DNA from: Streptomyces sp. R21
Lineage (GTDB): Bacteria; Actinomycetota; Actinomycetes; Streptomycetales; Streptomycetaceae
Direction: 5' to 3'
NCBI RefSeq assembly: GCF_041051975.1
Contig: NZ_CP163435.1
Span: forward strand, 2,666,001-2,730,000
DNA length: 64,000 bases
In this document: piece by piece, positions 37,513-45,312 of the stretch
Layout of the letters: each line of letters begins with the position of its first letter
How positions within the stretch are numbered: the stretch's first letter is position 1
Program-made: the position numbers and the translations under genes
Notes under the pieces: generated by a model
What the model saw: the letters and a program-made list of their open reading frames with translations, nothing else
Databases searched by the model: none
What the model was told of the DNA's origin: nothing

Positions 37513-38274
37513 ATGACAGTCGATTTCACCCGTCCCGAACAGCCCACCGCCGGGAGTCCGCTGGACGGCCGCCACACCGTGGTGATCGGCGGATCGTCCG
37601 GGATAGGCCTCGCGGTGGCCGAGGCGGTGATCCGGCGAGGGGGCCGCGTCACCATCGGATCGCGGAACAAGGAGAAGCTGGCCGCGGCCGAACAGGAGCT
37701 AGGCGACGCCGCCCGCGGCCTGGTCGTGGACATCGGCGACGAGGAGTCGGTGCGTGACTTCTTCGCCGAGGCCGGACCCCTCGACCACCTGGTCTGCTCG
37801 GCCGGCGACATCGCCATGGGCCCGGTCGCGCAGATCGATCTCGCGCAGGCACGCCACTCGATGGACACGAAGTTCTTCGGCCAGCTGCTGAGCGTGCGTC
37901 ACGCACTGCCCGGACTCGCGGCCGACGGCTCGGTGGTGCTGATGTCCGGCACGGCCGGCTGGCTCACCGGGCCCGGTCTCGGCGTCGTCGCCGCCGCTAA
38001 CCTCGCCGTGCACGCGCTGGGCCGCGTGCTGGTCCGGGAGCTGGCGCCGATCCGGGTCAACATGGTGGCCCCCGGCGTCATCGACACGCCGTACTGGGAC
38101 CCGTACGACCCCGCGGTGCGCGACCAGGTCTTCGCGGACGCGTCGCAGAGCAACCCGGTCGGCCGGGTCGGCCAACCGGAGGAGGTGGCCCACGCGGTGA
38201 TGTGCCTGCTGGAGAACGCGTTCGCCAACGGGGTCACGCTTCCCGTGGACGGGGGCCTGCAGCTCGCCGGATGA
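37513..38274 (+). CDS. SDR-fold protein lacking the catalytic Tyr and Lys
   Basis: A 253-residue classical-length short-chain dehydrogenase/reductase. The cofactor motif GGSSGIG (26-32), SAGD (NAG position), catalytic Ser145 and the C-terminal PVDGG are present. The YxxxK motif is not: the segment reads GLGVVAAANLAVHALG, with Val159 where Tyr and Asn163 where Lys should be. It may bind NAD(P) without normal oxidoreductase activity, or use another mechanism. It shares a transcript with the SnoaL-like gene and ends at a terminator hairpin. Confidence 0.85.
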   Translation: MTVDFTRPEQPTAGSPLDGRHTVVIGGSSGIGLAVAEAVIRRGGRVTIGSRNKEKLAAAEQELGDAARGLVVDIGDEESVRDFFAEAGPLDHLVCSAGDIAMGPVAQIDLAQARHSMDTKFFGQLLSVRHALPGLAADGSVVLMSGTAGWLTGPGLGVVAAANLAVHALGRVLVRELAPIRVNMVAPGVIDTPYWDPYDPAVRDQVFADASQSNPVGRVGQPEEVAHAVMCLLENAFANGVTLPVDGGLQLAG

Positions 38275-38317
38275 ACCCCCGGCACCCGACACCCGACACA
38301 CCCGGCGCTCCGGTACC

Positions 38318-38352
38318 CGACAAGGCCCCACCCGCGTGGTGGGGCCTTGTCG
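38318..38352 (+). terminator. Terminator of the SnoaL-SDR operon
   Basis: A 15-bp perfect inverted repeat (38318-38332 with 38338-38352, 5-nt loop), 44 bp after the SDR stop. Confidence 0.9.
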
Positions 38353-38439
38353 TATGTGCGCCCGAGGTGCCATCAGCGAGCCAAGTCGGGGTACCCGGGC
38401 GGGACCTAGCCACCGGACAACCCTCACAGGGAGGCGCAG

Positions 38440-38637
38440 ATGCCGCTCACGTTCCGCAAGAGCTTCCGAATTCTTCCCGGAGTACGGCTGAACATCAACA
38501 AAGGTTCCTGGTCCCTCACCACCGGCAGCGGGCGCGGCCCGCGACACACGCGCAGCAGTTCAGGACGTCGTACGACATCGATGGATTTGCCCGGACCTTT
38601 CGGATGGCGCCGCACCCGTAGCACCAGGCATCATTGA
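38440..38637 (+). CDS. Small DUF4236-like basic protein
   Basis: A 65-residue basic protein. Its N-terminal half (PLTFRKSFRILPGVRLNI followed by NKGSWSLTTG) matches the DUF4236 pattern as I recall it; the second half is Arg/Ser/Thr-rich. The ATG has GGGAGG seven bases upstream. It is the only gene in the gap between the SDR terminator and the HTH-MurA gene. Function unknown. Confidence 0.65.
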   Translation: MPLTFRKSFRILPGVRLNINKGSWSLTTGSGRGPRHTRSSSGRRTTSMDLPGPFGWRRTRSTRHH

Positions 38638-38671
38638 CGGGCCGTCACCCGAACGCCCCCCGGGATGCGCC

Positions 38672-38687
38672 ATCTCATATCTGAGAT
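38672..38687. promoter_or_regulatory. Inverted repeat immediately upstream of the HTH-MurA gene
   Basis: ATCTCA-TATC-TGAGAT lies 12 bp before the ATG, where a ribosome site would normally be, and no clear Shine-Dalgarno is seen. A bound protein here would block transcription or initiation. The core ATCTC-N6-GAGAT equals that at the acnA promoter; the HTH domain encoded just downstream is the natural candidate binder. Confidence 0.65.
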
Positions 38688-38699
38688 AGCCTCAACCTC

Positions 38700-40229
38700 A
38701 TGGCAGACGATTACCTCGTACGCATCGGCAAGCTCATCCGTGACGCCCGGCAGCACCGGGGCTGGACACAGTCACAGCTCGCCGAGGCACTCGGCACCAG
38801 TCAGAGTGCCGTCAATCGCATCGAGCGCGGCAACCAGAACATCAGCCTTGAGATGATCGCTCGAATCGGTGAAGCGCTGGACAGCGAGATCGTCTCGCTC
38901 GGGTACGCGGGTCCGATGCACCTGCGCGTGGTCGGTGGACGTCGGTTGTCCGGCTCCATCGACGTGAAGACCAGCAAGAACGCGTGTGTGGCACTGCTGT
39001 GCGCGACGCTCCTCAACAAGGGGCGCACGGTGCTGCGCCGGGTCGCCCGCATCGAGGAGGTGTACCGCCTTCTGGAGGTACTCGGCTCGATCGGCGTACG
39101 CACCCGTTGGATCAACGAGGGCGTCGACCTGGAGATCGTGCCGCCGGCCGAGCTGGACATGGCGGCGATCGACGCCGAGGCGGCCATCCGCACCCGCTCG
39201 ATCATCATGTTCCTCGGCCCGCTGCTGCACCGCATGGACAGCTTCAAGCTGCCCTACGCGGGCGGCTGCGACCTCGGCACGCGGACGATCGAGCCGCACA
39301 TGATCGCGCTGCGCCGCTTCGGCCTGGACATCGCGGCGACCGAGGGGCTCTACCACGCGCAGGTCGACCGGTCCGTCTCCCCCGACCGCCCGATCGTGCT
39401 GACCGAGCGCGGCGACACGGTGACCGAGAACGCGCTGCTGGCGGCCGCGCGGCACGCGGGTGTGACGATCATCCGCAACGCTTCCTCGAACTACATGGTC
39501 CAGGACCTGTGCTTCTTCCTGGAGGCCCTGGGAGTACGGGTCGAGGGCATCGGCACCACCACGCTCACCGTGCACGGCGTGCCGAACATCGACGTCGACG
39601 TGGACTACTCCCCCTCCGAGGACCCGGTCGAGGCGATGAGCCTGCTCGCCGCCGCGGTGGTCACCGAGTCGGAGCTCACCGTGCGCCGGGTGCCGATCGA
39701 GTTCCTGGAGATCGAGCTCGCGGTCCTGGAGGAGATGGGCCTCGACCACGACCGCACCCCGGAGTACTTCGCCGACAACGGCCGTACACGGCTGATCGAC
39801 CTGACGGTCCGCCCCTCCAAGCTGGAGGCGCCGATCGACAAGATCCACCCGATGCCGTTCCCGGGCCTGAACATCGACAACGTCCCGTTCTTCGCGGCCA
39901 TCGCGGCCTCCGCGCAGGGCAAGACCCTCATCCACGACTGGGTCTACGACAACCGCGCGATCTACCTCACGGACCTCAACCGCCTCGGCGGCCGCCTCCA
40001 ACTCCTCGACCCGCACCGGGTCCTGGTCGAGGGTCCGACCCGCTGGCGCGCCGCCGAGATGATGTGCCCGCCCGCACTGCGGCCCGCCGTGGTCGTCCTG
40101 CTGGCGATGATGGCCGCCGAGGGCACGTCCGTCCTGCGGAACGTGTACGTCATCAACCGCGGGTACGAGGACCTGGCGGAGCGGCTGAACTCGATCGGGG
40201 CGCAGATCGAGATCTTCCGGGACATCTGA
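38700..40229 (+). CDS. MurA-type enolpyruvyl transferase fused to an N-terminal HTH domain
   Basis: A 509-residue fusion. Residues 8-66 form a Cro/CI (XRE) helix-turn-helix (WTQSQLAEALGTSQSAVNRIE). Residues 72-508 are a UDP-N-acetylglucosamine 1-carboxyvinyltransferase-like domain. The catalytic Lys-Asn pair is present at 93-94 (TSKNAC) and the fosfomycin-target Cys at 190 (AGGCDLG), so the domain looks able to transfer enolpyruvate from PEP to UDP-GlcNAc. Ordinary MurA is about 420-450 residues and lacks the HTH. It corresponds in position to SCO5998. The fusion suggests a DNA-binding regulator that reads cell-wall precursor or PEP levels, perhaps an autoregulator through the repeat at 38672-38687. 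Confidence 0.88.
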   Translation: MADDYLVRIGKLIRDARQHRGWTQSQLAEALGTSQSAVNRIERGNQNISLEMIARIGEALDSEIVSLGYAGPMHLRVVGGRRLSGSIDVKTSKNACVALLCATLLNKGRTVLRRVARIEEVYRLLEVLGSIGVRTRWINEGVDLEIVPPAELDMAAIDAEAAIRTRSIIMFLGPLLHRMDSFKLPYAGGCDLGTRTIEPHMIALRRFGLDIAATEGLYHAQVDRSVSPDRPIVLTERGDTVTENALLAAARHAGVTIIRNASSNYMVQDLCFFLEALGVRVEGIGTTTLTVHGVPNIDVDVDYSPSEDPVEAMSLLAAAVVTESELTVRRVPIEFLEIELAVLEEMGLDHDRTPEYFADNGRTRLIDLTVRPSKLEAPIDKIHPMPFPGLNIDNVPFFAAIAASAQGKTLIHDWVYDNRAIYLTDLNRLGGRLQLLDPHRVLVEGPTRWRAAEMMCPPALRPAVVVLLAMMAAEGTSVLRNVYVINRGYEDLAERLNSIGAQIEIFRDI

Positions 40230-40266
40230 GGTCCCGCGGAGACAGGCCGTCGCTCTCGCGTCCTGA

Positions 40267-40295
40267 GCGGACTGGTCCTGCGCGGACTGGTCCTG
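40267..40295. repeat. Two direct copies of a 14-bp unit between convergent genes
   Basis: GCGGACTGGTCCTG occurs at 40267-40280 and again at 40282-40295 with a 15-bp period, in the 85-bp gap between the HTH-MurA and PaaX-type genes. No function is evident. Confidence 0.7.
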
Positions 40296-40314
40296 CCAAG
40301 AGGCGGGTTGCGGC

Positions 40315-41130
40315 TCAGGAGGATGTCACTTTGCGTACATGCTCCAGGCTCGGTGCGGCCAGGACGCCGTGCAGCTGCTGGAAGAGCTGACGGGCTGCCA
40401 CCGCGTTCCAGTCGTCGGGAAGCAGTTCGGCCGGGAGACCCGGGTCGAGGTAGGGCAGGCGTCGCCATTGCGTGACCATGGGGACGTAGTGCCGGAACGC
40501 CTGTCCGGCGTCGATGTCCTTCTGCTTCTCCATGGACCGCAGGACCGGAAGGTAGGTGTCGGTGAAGTCCGCGTACTGGGCCTCGATCGCGGGGAAGTCC
40601 CACCACGTGCTCACGGTGGTGCGCAGGTCGCTGAAGGCGGCGTACCGGGAGGCGAACAGGTGGACGTAGTCGCTGAGGCCGAGGCGCTCCAGTGTGGCCC
40701 TGGTCGGTTCCAGCAGCCGGGCCGGCGCCAGCCAGACACCCGGCGCCATGTTGCCGAAGCCGAGCCAGGTCAGCCGGGTGCGCAGCTGGTAGCGGAAGGT
40801 GCGCTCGGACTCGGGTACGGAGAAGACCGCCATGACCCAGCCGTCTTCCAGCGCGGCGGGCTCGAGGCTCTCGAAGATGCGGCGGTCTCCCTCGTCGAAG
40901 ACGGGGTGCATCGCGGGGCTGAGGCTGTACCCCGTGCCTGAGCGGCGCTCGGGCACGAGCACCCCGCGCTTCTTCAACCGGGAGATCGCGGAGCGCACCG
41001 CCTGACTGTCCACGTCGAGCTCCCCCATCAGCACGATCAGGCTGGCGATGGAGATCCACCCGCCGAGCCCCCGGACGAATGCTCCGTAGACCGTGTTGAT
41101 GAGGGAGCTTGGCCGAATGGGGCTGTCCAC
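40315..41130 (-). CDS. PaaX-family transcriptional regulator
   Basis: A 271-residue PaaX-like protein with an N-terminal winged helix (SLIVLMGELDVDSQAVRSAI followed by SRLKKRG), a central domain with DGWVMAVFSVPE and RYQLRTRLTWLGFGNMAPGV, and a C-terminal helical domain (PVLRSMEKQKDIDAGQAFRH). PaaX proteins repress aromatic CoA-thioester pathways and respond to aryl-CoA. As the last gene of the catabolic operon, 81 bp after the maleate isomerase gene, it probably represses the operon with salicylyl-CoA or a similar aryl-CoA as inducer. The start is GTG with GAAGG upstream. Confidence 0.85.
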   Translation of the reverse strand: MDSPIRPSSLINTVYGAFVRGLGGWISIASLIVLMGELDVDSQAVRSAISRLKKRGVLVPERRSGTGYSLSPAMHPVFDEGDRRIFESLEPAALEDGWVMAVFSVPESERTFRYQLRTRLTWLGFGNMAPGVWLAPARLLEPTRATLERLGLSDYVHLFASRYAAFSDLRTTVSTWWDFPAIEAQYADFTDTYLPVLRSMEKQKDIDAGQAFRHYVPMVTQWRRLPYLDPGLPAELLPDDWNAVAARQLFQQLHGVLAAPSLEHVRKVTSS

Positions 41131-41211
41131 CTGATCGCCTTCCGTCGTGTGCGGTGGCGATCCTATCGAGCTGCGGCCCCGCTCCCGGGTCGGCCGGTTT
41201 CCCTGTCCGGG

Positions 41212-42006
41212 TCATTCCCCGCTGGTGGAGGCGGGTCCGAACGGCGCCTGCGCGAAGGCTCCGGAGAGCAGATGTCCCGCCCCGGGGGCCACCGCGGGAA
41301 GCCCGAGCGCCCGCAGCATCTGGTGGGCGGTGCAGATCGCCGCGGAGACCACGGGCTTGCCCAGCAGCTGCTCGGCCTCCTCGACGGCACCCAGGGAGGG
41401 CATCTGGACACAGGCGGACAGCACGACCGCGTCCGCGTCGGCGTGGTCGAGCGCGCGGGCCAGGCCGGGCAGCTTCGCCGGATCGTGCGCGGCCACATCG
41501 AGGTTGTTGGGGATCTCCAGCGCCTCGTAGTCCAGGACCTCGATGCCCTCCTGCGTGAGGTAGTCGACGACGGTCCGCGTCAGGGGGCGCATGTAGGGGG
41601 CGAGAAGGGCGATCTTCCTGGCACCGAGTGTGTGCAGGCCGTGGACGAGCGCGCCGGCGCTGGTGACGACCGGCGCCGGGGCTCCGTTCTCGGCGGTACG
41701 GCCGTGCAGGCGCTCCTCGGAGGTGCGGTGGTAACCCGGGCCCATGCTCATGATGGCGACCAGGCAGGCGTAACCGAGTACGTCCACGTGGGCGTCGGAG
41801 AGTTCCAGGGCGCACCGGTCGGAGTCGGCGTCCATGGCCTTGAGTTGCTCGGGCGTGACGTGCGTCATGCGCATCCGGCTGGAGTGGAAGGTGAAGCGTT
41901 CCGGCGCGACGGTCTCCCGCGCGCGCAGGATGGCCGGCACCTCGCTCTCCATGGTGACGTTGGAACTCGGAACGATCTGGCCGATCCGGTATGTGCGTGA
42001 GGCCAA
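41212..42006 (-). CDS. Maleate cis-trans isomerase (Asp/Glu racemase superfamily)
   Basis: A 264-residue protein of the maleate isomerase/arylmalonate decarboxylase group. The N-terminal IVPSSNVTMESEVP motif binds the substrate carboxylates, and the two catalytic cysteines lie in LGYACLVAIMSMG and VVLSACVQMPS. It would convert maleate to fumarate without cofactor, as NicE and MaiA do. It lies 36 bp after the FAH-family gene. In context it is the final step that brings the ring-cleavage product into the TCA cycle. Confidence 0.85.
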   Translation of the reverse strand: MASRTYRIGQIVPSSNVTMESEVPAILRARETVAPERFTFHSSRMRMTHVTPEQLKAMDADSDRCALELSDAHVDVLGYACLVAIMSMGPGYHRTSEERLHGRTAENGAPAPVVTSAGALVHGLHTLGARKIALLAPYMRPLTRTVVDYLTQEGIEVLDYEALEIPNNLDVAAHDPAKLPGLARALDHADADAVVLSACVQMPSLGAVEEAEQLLGKPVVSAAICTAHQMLRALGLPAVAPGAGHLLSGAFAQAPFGPASTSGE

Positions 42007-42042
42007 GGGATTCTCCTGGTGGGCGTGGCGGGGTGCGGCGCG

Positions 42043-42948
42043 TCAGCGGGCGTCGACGACGGGGTTGGTGAGCGTGCCGATGCCCTCGACGGTGGCCTCG
42101 ACCGTGTCACCGGGCACGAGGAACTGCGGCGGGACCATGCCGGCGCCGACCCCGGAGGGGGAACCGGTGGCGATGACGTCGCCGGGTTCCAAGGTGACGC
42201 CGGAGCTGATGTCGGCGATGAGCCGGGCGATCGGGAAGAGCATGTGGCGGGTGTTCGACTTCTGCTTGGTCACGCCGTTGACCCGCAGTTCGAGGTCGAG
42301 GGACATGGGGTCGGCGAGGTCGTCGGTGGTGACGATCGCGGGGCCGAACGGGGCGTAGGAATCCTGCCCCTTGGAGAAGAACCACTGTCCTGAGCGGCGC
42401 TGGTCGCGGGCACTGATGTCGTTGACGATGCTGTAGCCGAAGACATGGTCGAAGGCGTCGTCCTCGCTGACGCGGAAGGCGGTGCGGCCGATGACCACGG
42501 CCAGCTCGCACTCCCAGTCCAGCTGCTCGGTGAGGTCGGCGTTGTGCAGGATCGGCCGGCCGGGGCCGGTCACAGCGGTGGACGGCTTGCTGAACAGGAC
42601 CGGCCTCGGGGGCAGTTGCCTGTCGGTGTCGAGGCTGCGGCTGGACTCCTCGACGTGTTCGACGTAGTTCAGGCCGACACCGATGATCTTGCCGGGCCGC
42701 AGCGGGGCTTCCAGCGTGACGTCGTCCAGCCGGTGGGTGGCCTCGGCCGGCCAGACGGCACCGTCGGTGGCGAGCAGGCGCCGGGCGGTGTCCTGCGCGG
42801 CGGCGCCGGCCCGGACCAGGGACAGCAGGTCCTGCGGCAGTTCCTCACCGTGGAAGGCGGCCAGGGTGGCCAGGTCGGCCACGCTGTCGTCGATCCGGGC
42901 GCCGAGGCGCGCGGGGCCGTCGCCGAGACGGTAGGTCATCAGATGCAT
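42043..42948 (-). CDS. FAH-family hydrolase, probable maleylpyruvate hydrolase
   Basis: A 301-residue protein of the fumarylacetoacetate hydrolase fold. Hallmarks are GKIIGVGLNYVEH, RPVLFSKP, the metal ligands in CELAVVIG and the NDISARDQR motif, and GDVIATGSPSGVG. Members cut acylpyruvates. With a gentisate dioxygenase and a maleate isomerase beside it and no maleylpyruvate isomerase in the window, direct hydrolysis of maleylpyruvate to maleate plus pyruvate is the most economical reading; fumarylpyruvate hydrolysis is the alternative. The ATG has TAGGAGA upstream. Confidence 0.82.
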   Translation of the reverse strand: MHLMTYRLGDGPARLGARIDDSVADLATLAAFHGEELPQDLLSLVRAGAAAQDTARRLLATDGAVWPAEATHRLDDVTLEAPLRPGKIIGVGLNYVEHVEESSRSLDTDRQLPPRPVLFSKPSTAVTGPGRPILHNADLTEQLDWECELAVVIGRTAFRVSEDDAFDHVFGYSIVNDISARDQRRSGQWFFSKGQDSYAPFGPAIVTTDDLADPMSLDLELRVNGVTKQKSNTRHMLFPIARLIADISSGVTLEPGDVIATGSPSGVGAGMVPPQFLVPGDTVEATVEGIGTLTNPVVDAR

Positions 42949-43050
42949 GGGGGTCTCCTAGGGGAAGGGGGCCAAGGGGCAGTCGGGGAGGGTGAGGCGG
43001 TGGCGAGGGGGTCAGGTCTCCTCGCCACCGCCTCGGAACCGGGGGCGGCG

Positions 43051-43096
43051 CGGTGCGGTGACGGCCGCCCTCGGTCGCGCGGCCGTCACCGCACCG
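43051..43096 (-). terminator. Intra-operon hairpin between the dioxygenase and hydrolase genes
   Basis: A 17-bp perfect inverted repeat (43051-43067 with 43080-43096, 12-nt loop), 28 bp after the gentisate dioxygenase stop. It may end part of the transcripts, making FAH, isomerase and PaaX less abundant or separately expressed. Confidence 0.75.
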
Positions 43097-43124
43097 GTGT
43101 CAGGGCGGGCGGCGGTGGACGCGG

Positions 43125-44237
43125 CTAGGCGGTGGGCTGGTGCCCTCCGTTGTCGGTGCAGGCCTCTTCCCGCCAGAAGCCGAGCGAGCGCATGACGGGG
43201 AAGTCGTTGAACGAGAAGAGGCAGGCGTCCTCGCCCTGGTCGAGGTTGTGGTGCTCGTGCCAGGCCCAGGAGGGGACGCAGAAGATGTCGCCCTCCTGCC
43301 AGGCGAACCGCTTGCCTGCGATCACCGACTCCCCGCGGCCCTTGGCCACGGTGTAGATCACCGAGCCGGTGTGCCGGTGGGCCCGGGTGGCCTGGCCGGG
43401 GCGCAGCAGCTGCATGTGCGCGCCCATGGTGGGCATGACGGAGCCGCCGGTGACGGGGTCGGTGTACTCCGCGATCACGCCGTCGTAGGGGGACCCTTCG
43501 GTTGCCCGGGCCAGGTTGCGCAGAGCGTCGTAGGTCTGCTCCCAGGGGTAGGCGAGCAGCGGGGAGTAGGGGCGGGTCCACTTCTCCATGCCGTACGGCA
43601 GCAGGTTGGCGCCGTAGGTGAGCACGGAGGAGTTGATGACCTTTCCGGGCTTCTGGTAGAGCTCGGGATGGACTTCGTAGAACCCGGCGTCGAGGGCGTT
43701 GACGAGGGGGATGTCGAGGCCGTCCTGCCAGATGACCGGGCCGTCGTCGGACTCGTTGCCGTGCTCGTGCCAGGTGCCGTTGGGGGTGATGGCGAAGTCG
43801 CGCGGGCCGACCCTCAGCTTCTGGCCGTCGACGACGGTCCATGCGCCGGTGCCCTCGTGCACGAAGCGCAGTGCGGCAGCCTGGTGGCGGTGGGCGGTCA
43901 TGGCCTCGCCGGGGCCCATGATCTGCAGGCCGGTGTACAGCAGTCCGACGGCGGCGCTGACGTCCTTGCGGCCGGGGTTGACGAGCATCACCACGCGCCG
44001 GCCGGCGTCGTCGGCCTTGACCAGGTCCAGCGCCTTGCGCACCAGGGGGCGCAGCTCCTCGTACCGCCACAGGACGGGGACGGACTTCGGCTGCGGGTAC
44101 CAGGGTTCGATGTCATTGGCGACGGTCCACAGCGCGCCTGCGTCCCGTTCGGCGAGTTCGCCGTAGTAGGCGGTGAGTTCGGGGGTGTCACTGACCCGTG
44201 CCCGCCCGAGCCGGCTGTCGTCGTGTGCGGTGGTCAT
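43125..44237 (-). CDS. sdgD: Gentisate 1,2-dioxygenase
   Basis: A 370-residue bicupin iron dioxygenase that opens gentisate (2,5-dihydroxybenzoate) to maleylpyruvate. The first cupin carries AHRHQAAALRFVHEG and the second AHRHTGSVIYTVAKG, with GDIFCVPSWAWHEH following. Length and motifs fit the NagI/SdgD group. The ATG overlaps the stop of the nitrilase gene by four bases (ATGA), so the two are translationally coupled. The symbol follows the salicylate-degradation genes described in Streptomyces sp. WA46. Confidence 0.88.
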   Translation of the reverse strand: MTTAHDDSRLGRARVSDTPELTAYYGELAERDAGALWTVANDIEPWYPQPKSVPVLWRYEELRPLVRKALDLVKADDAGRRVVMLVNPGRKDVSAAVGLLYTGLQIMGPGEAMTAHRHQAAALRFVHEGTGAWTVVDGQKLRVGPRDFAITPNGTWHEHGNESDDGPVIWQDGLDIPLVNALDAGFYEVHPELYQKPGKVINSSVLTYGANLLPYGMEKWTRPYSPLLAYPWEQTYDALRNLARATEGSPYDGVIAEYTDPVTGGSVMPTMGAHMQLLRPGQATRAHRHTGSVIYTVAKGRGESVIAGKRFAWQEGDIFCVPSWAWHEHHNLDQGEDACLFSFNDFPVMRSLGFWREEACTDNGGHQPTA

Positions 44238-45277
44238 GCGTCGTCCTCCTTGGTGGTGTCGGTGCCGTCGGCGGGCAGCGGGGCCCAGTTGTGGTCCGTG
44301 GGCTGCCGTCGGGGGTCGGCGGTGAAGGTCACCGGGGTGCGGGGGGTGTTGTCGACGTGGAGCCGGAAGACGTCGAAGCGGTTGTAGTGGCCGACGATGT
44401 CGTGCATCTGCTTGGGCTGGATGCACTTGGCGAGGTCGATCTCGGCGTAGACGATTCCCTCGTCGTCCACGAGGGGTTCGGTCACCGGCCTGCCGTCGGG
44501 ACCGAAGATGCCCGACAGCGCGCTGCGGGGGCGGGCGAGCATGCGCCGTACCTCTTCGTCGTCGCCGGCGACGGTGTCGACGATCTCCGGTGAGATCGTC
44601 GAGCAGGAGACGACGGAGAAGACCTTGCCCTCGAAGCTGTGGGCGGCGGTGCGTACCGCGATGGCGTCCGCCATGTCGTAGTCCTCGGGGGCGACCGGCA
44701 GCGCGATGTAGCTTGCGGCGTGGACGAGTTCGCCCTGCGCGAGCAGCGTGAAGCGGGCGAGCGTGTTGGTGTTCTCCCCGCAGGCCAGCACGCCCAGGGG
44801 TCCGATCGGGGTCTCGTGGACGCGCAGGGAGCTGCCGTCGCCGCCGGTCCAGGTGAGCTTCTCCGCCCAGGTGGGCACCAACTTGCGGTGCACGCCCAGC
44901 AGTTGCCCGTCCGGACCGATGGTGAGAAGGGTGTTGTAGAGGACGCCCAGGCTGTGCGGTCCGCGTTCGTTGACGCCGATCACGACGACGACCTTGTGCC
45001 GGCGGGCGGCCGCACGCAGCGCGTCCACGTGCGGCCCGGGTATGTCGACGGAGGCGCGGTAGAGGCGTTCGAACCAGGGGGAGCCCTGGACGGGGTTCAT
45101 CGTCCAGTTCCAGTACGGGTAGCCCGGGACGAACACCTCGGGCAGGACGACGAGCGAGGCTCCGTTGCGGGCGGCCTCCTCGATGAGCGCGATCGCCTTG
45201 TCGACGGTGGCGGCCGGGTCGAGGTAGACGGGGGCGGCCTGGACCGCGGCGGCGGTGAAGCGGGGAAAGCTGTCCAC
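44234..45277 (-). CDS. Nitrilase
   Basis: A 347-residue carbon-nitrogen hydrolase of the nitrilase branch. The triad is visible: Glu47 (LPEVFVPGYPYW), Lys132 (GVHRKLVPTWAEKL) and Cys166 (VLACGENTN). True nitrilases usually have CWEN at the last site; here the Trp is Gly. It would turn a nitrile into a carboxylic acid and ammonia. The GTG start has AGGAGG five bases upstream. It lies 35 bp after the hydroxylase fusion and overlaps the dioxygenase gene, so it is firmly inside the operon, which suggests an aromatic nitrile as a natural entry compound. Confidence 0.85.
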   Translation of the reverse strand: MDSFPRFTAAAVQAAPVYLDPAATVDKAIALIEEAARNGASLVVLPEVFVPGYPYWNWTMNPVQGSPWFERLYRASVDIPGPHVDALRAAARRHKVVVVIGVNERGPHSLGVLYNTLLTIGPDGQLLGVHRKLVPTWAEKLTWTGGDGSSLRVHETPIGPLGVLACGENTNTLARFTLLAQGELVHAASYIALPVAPEDYDMADAIAVRTAAHSFEGKVFSVVSCSTISPEIVDTVAGDDEEVRRMLARPRSALSGIFGPDGRPVTEPLVDDEGIVYAEIDLAKCIQPKQMHDIVGHYNRFDVFRLHVDNTPRTPVTFTADPRRQPTDHNWAPLPADGTDTTKEDDA

Positions 45278-45312
45278 GGGTTCCTCCTGGGACCTGGGTT
45301 GCCCGGGGCGGG

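Noticed and set aside
44586..44602. GATCTCCGGTGAGATC, resembling the ATCTC-N6-GAGAT repeat
   Set aside because: The spacer is 4 rather than 6 bases and it lies inside the nitrilase coding sequence, so it is probably chance.
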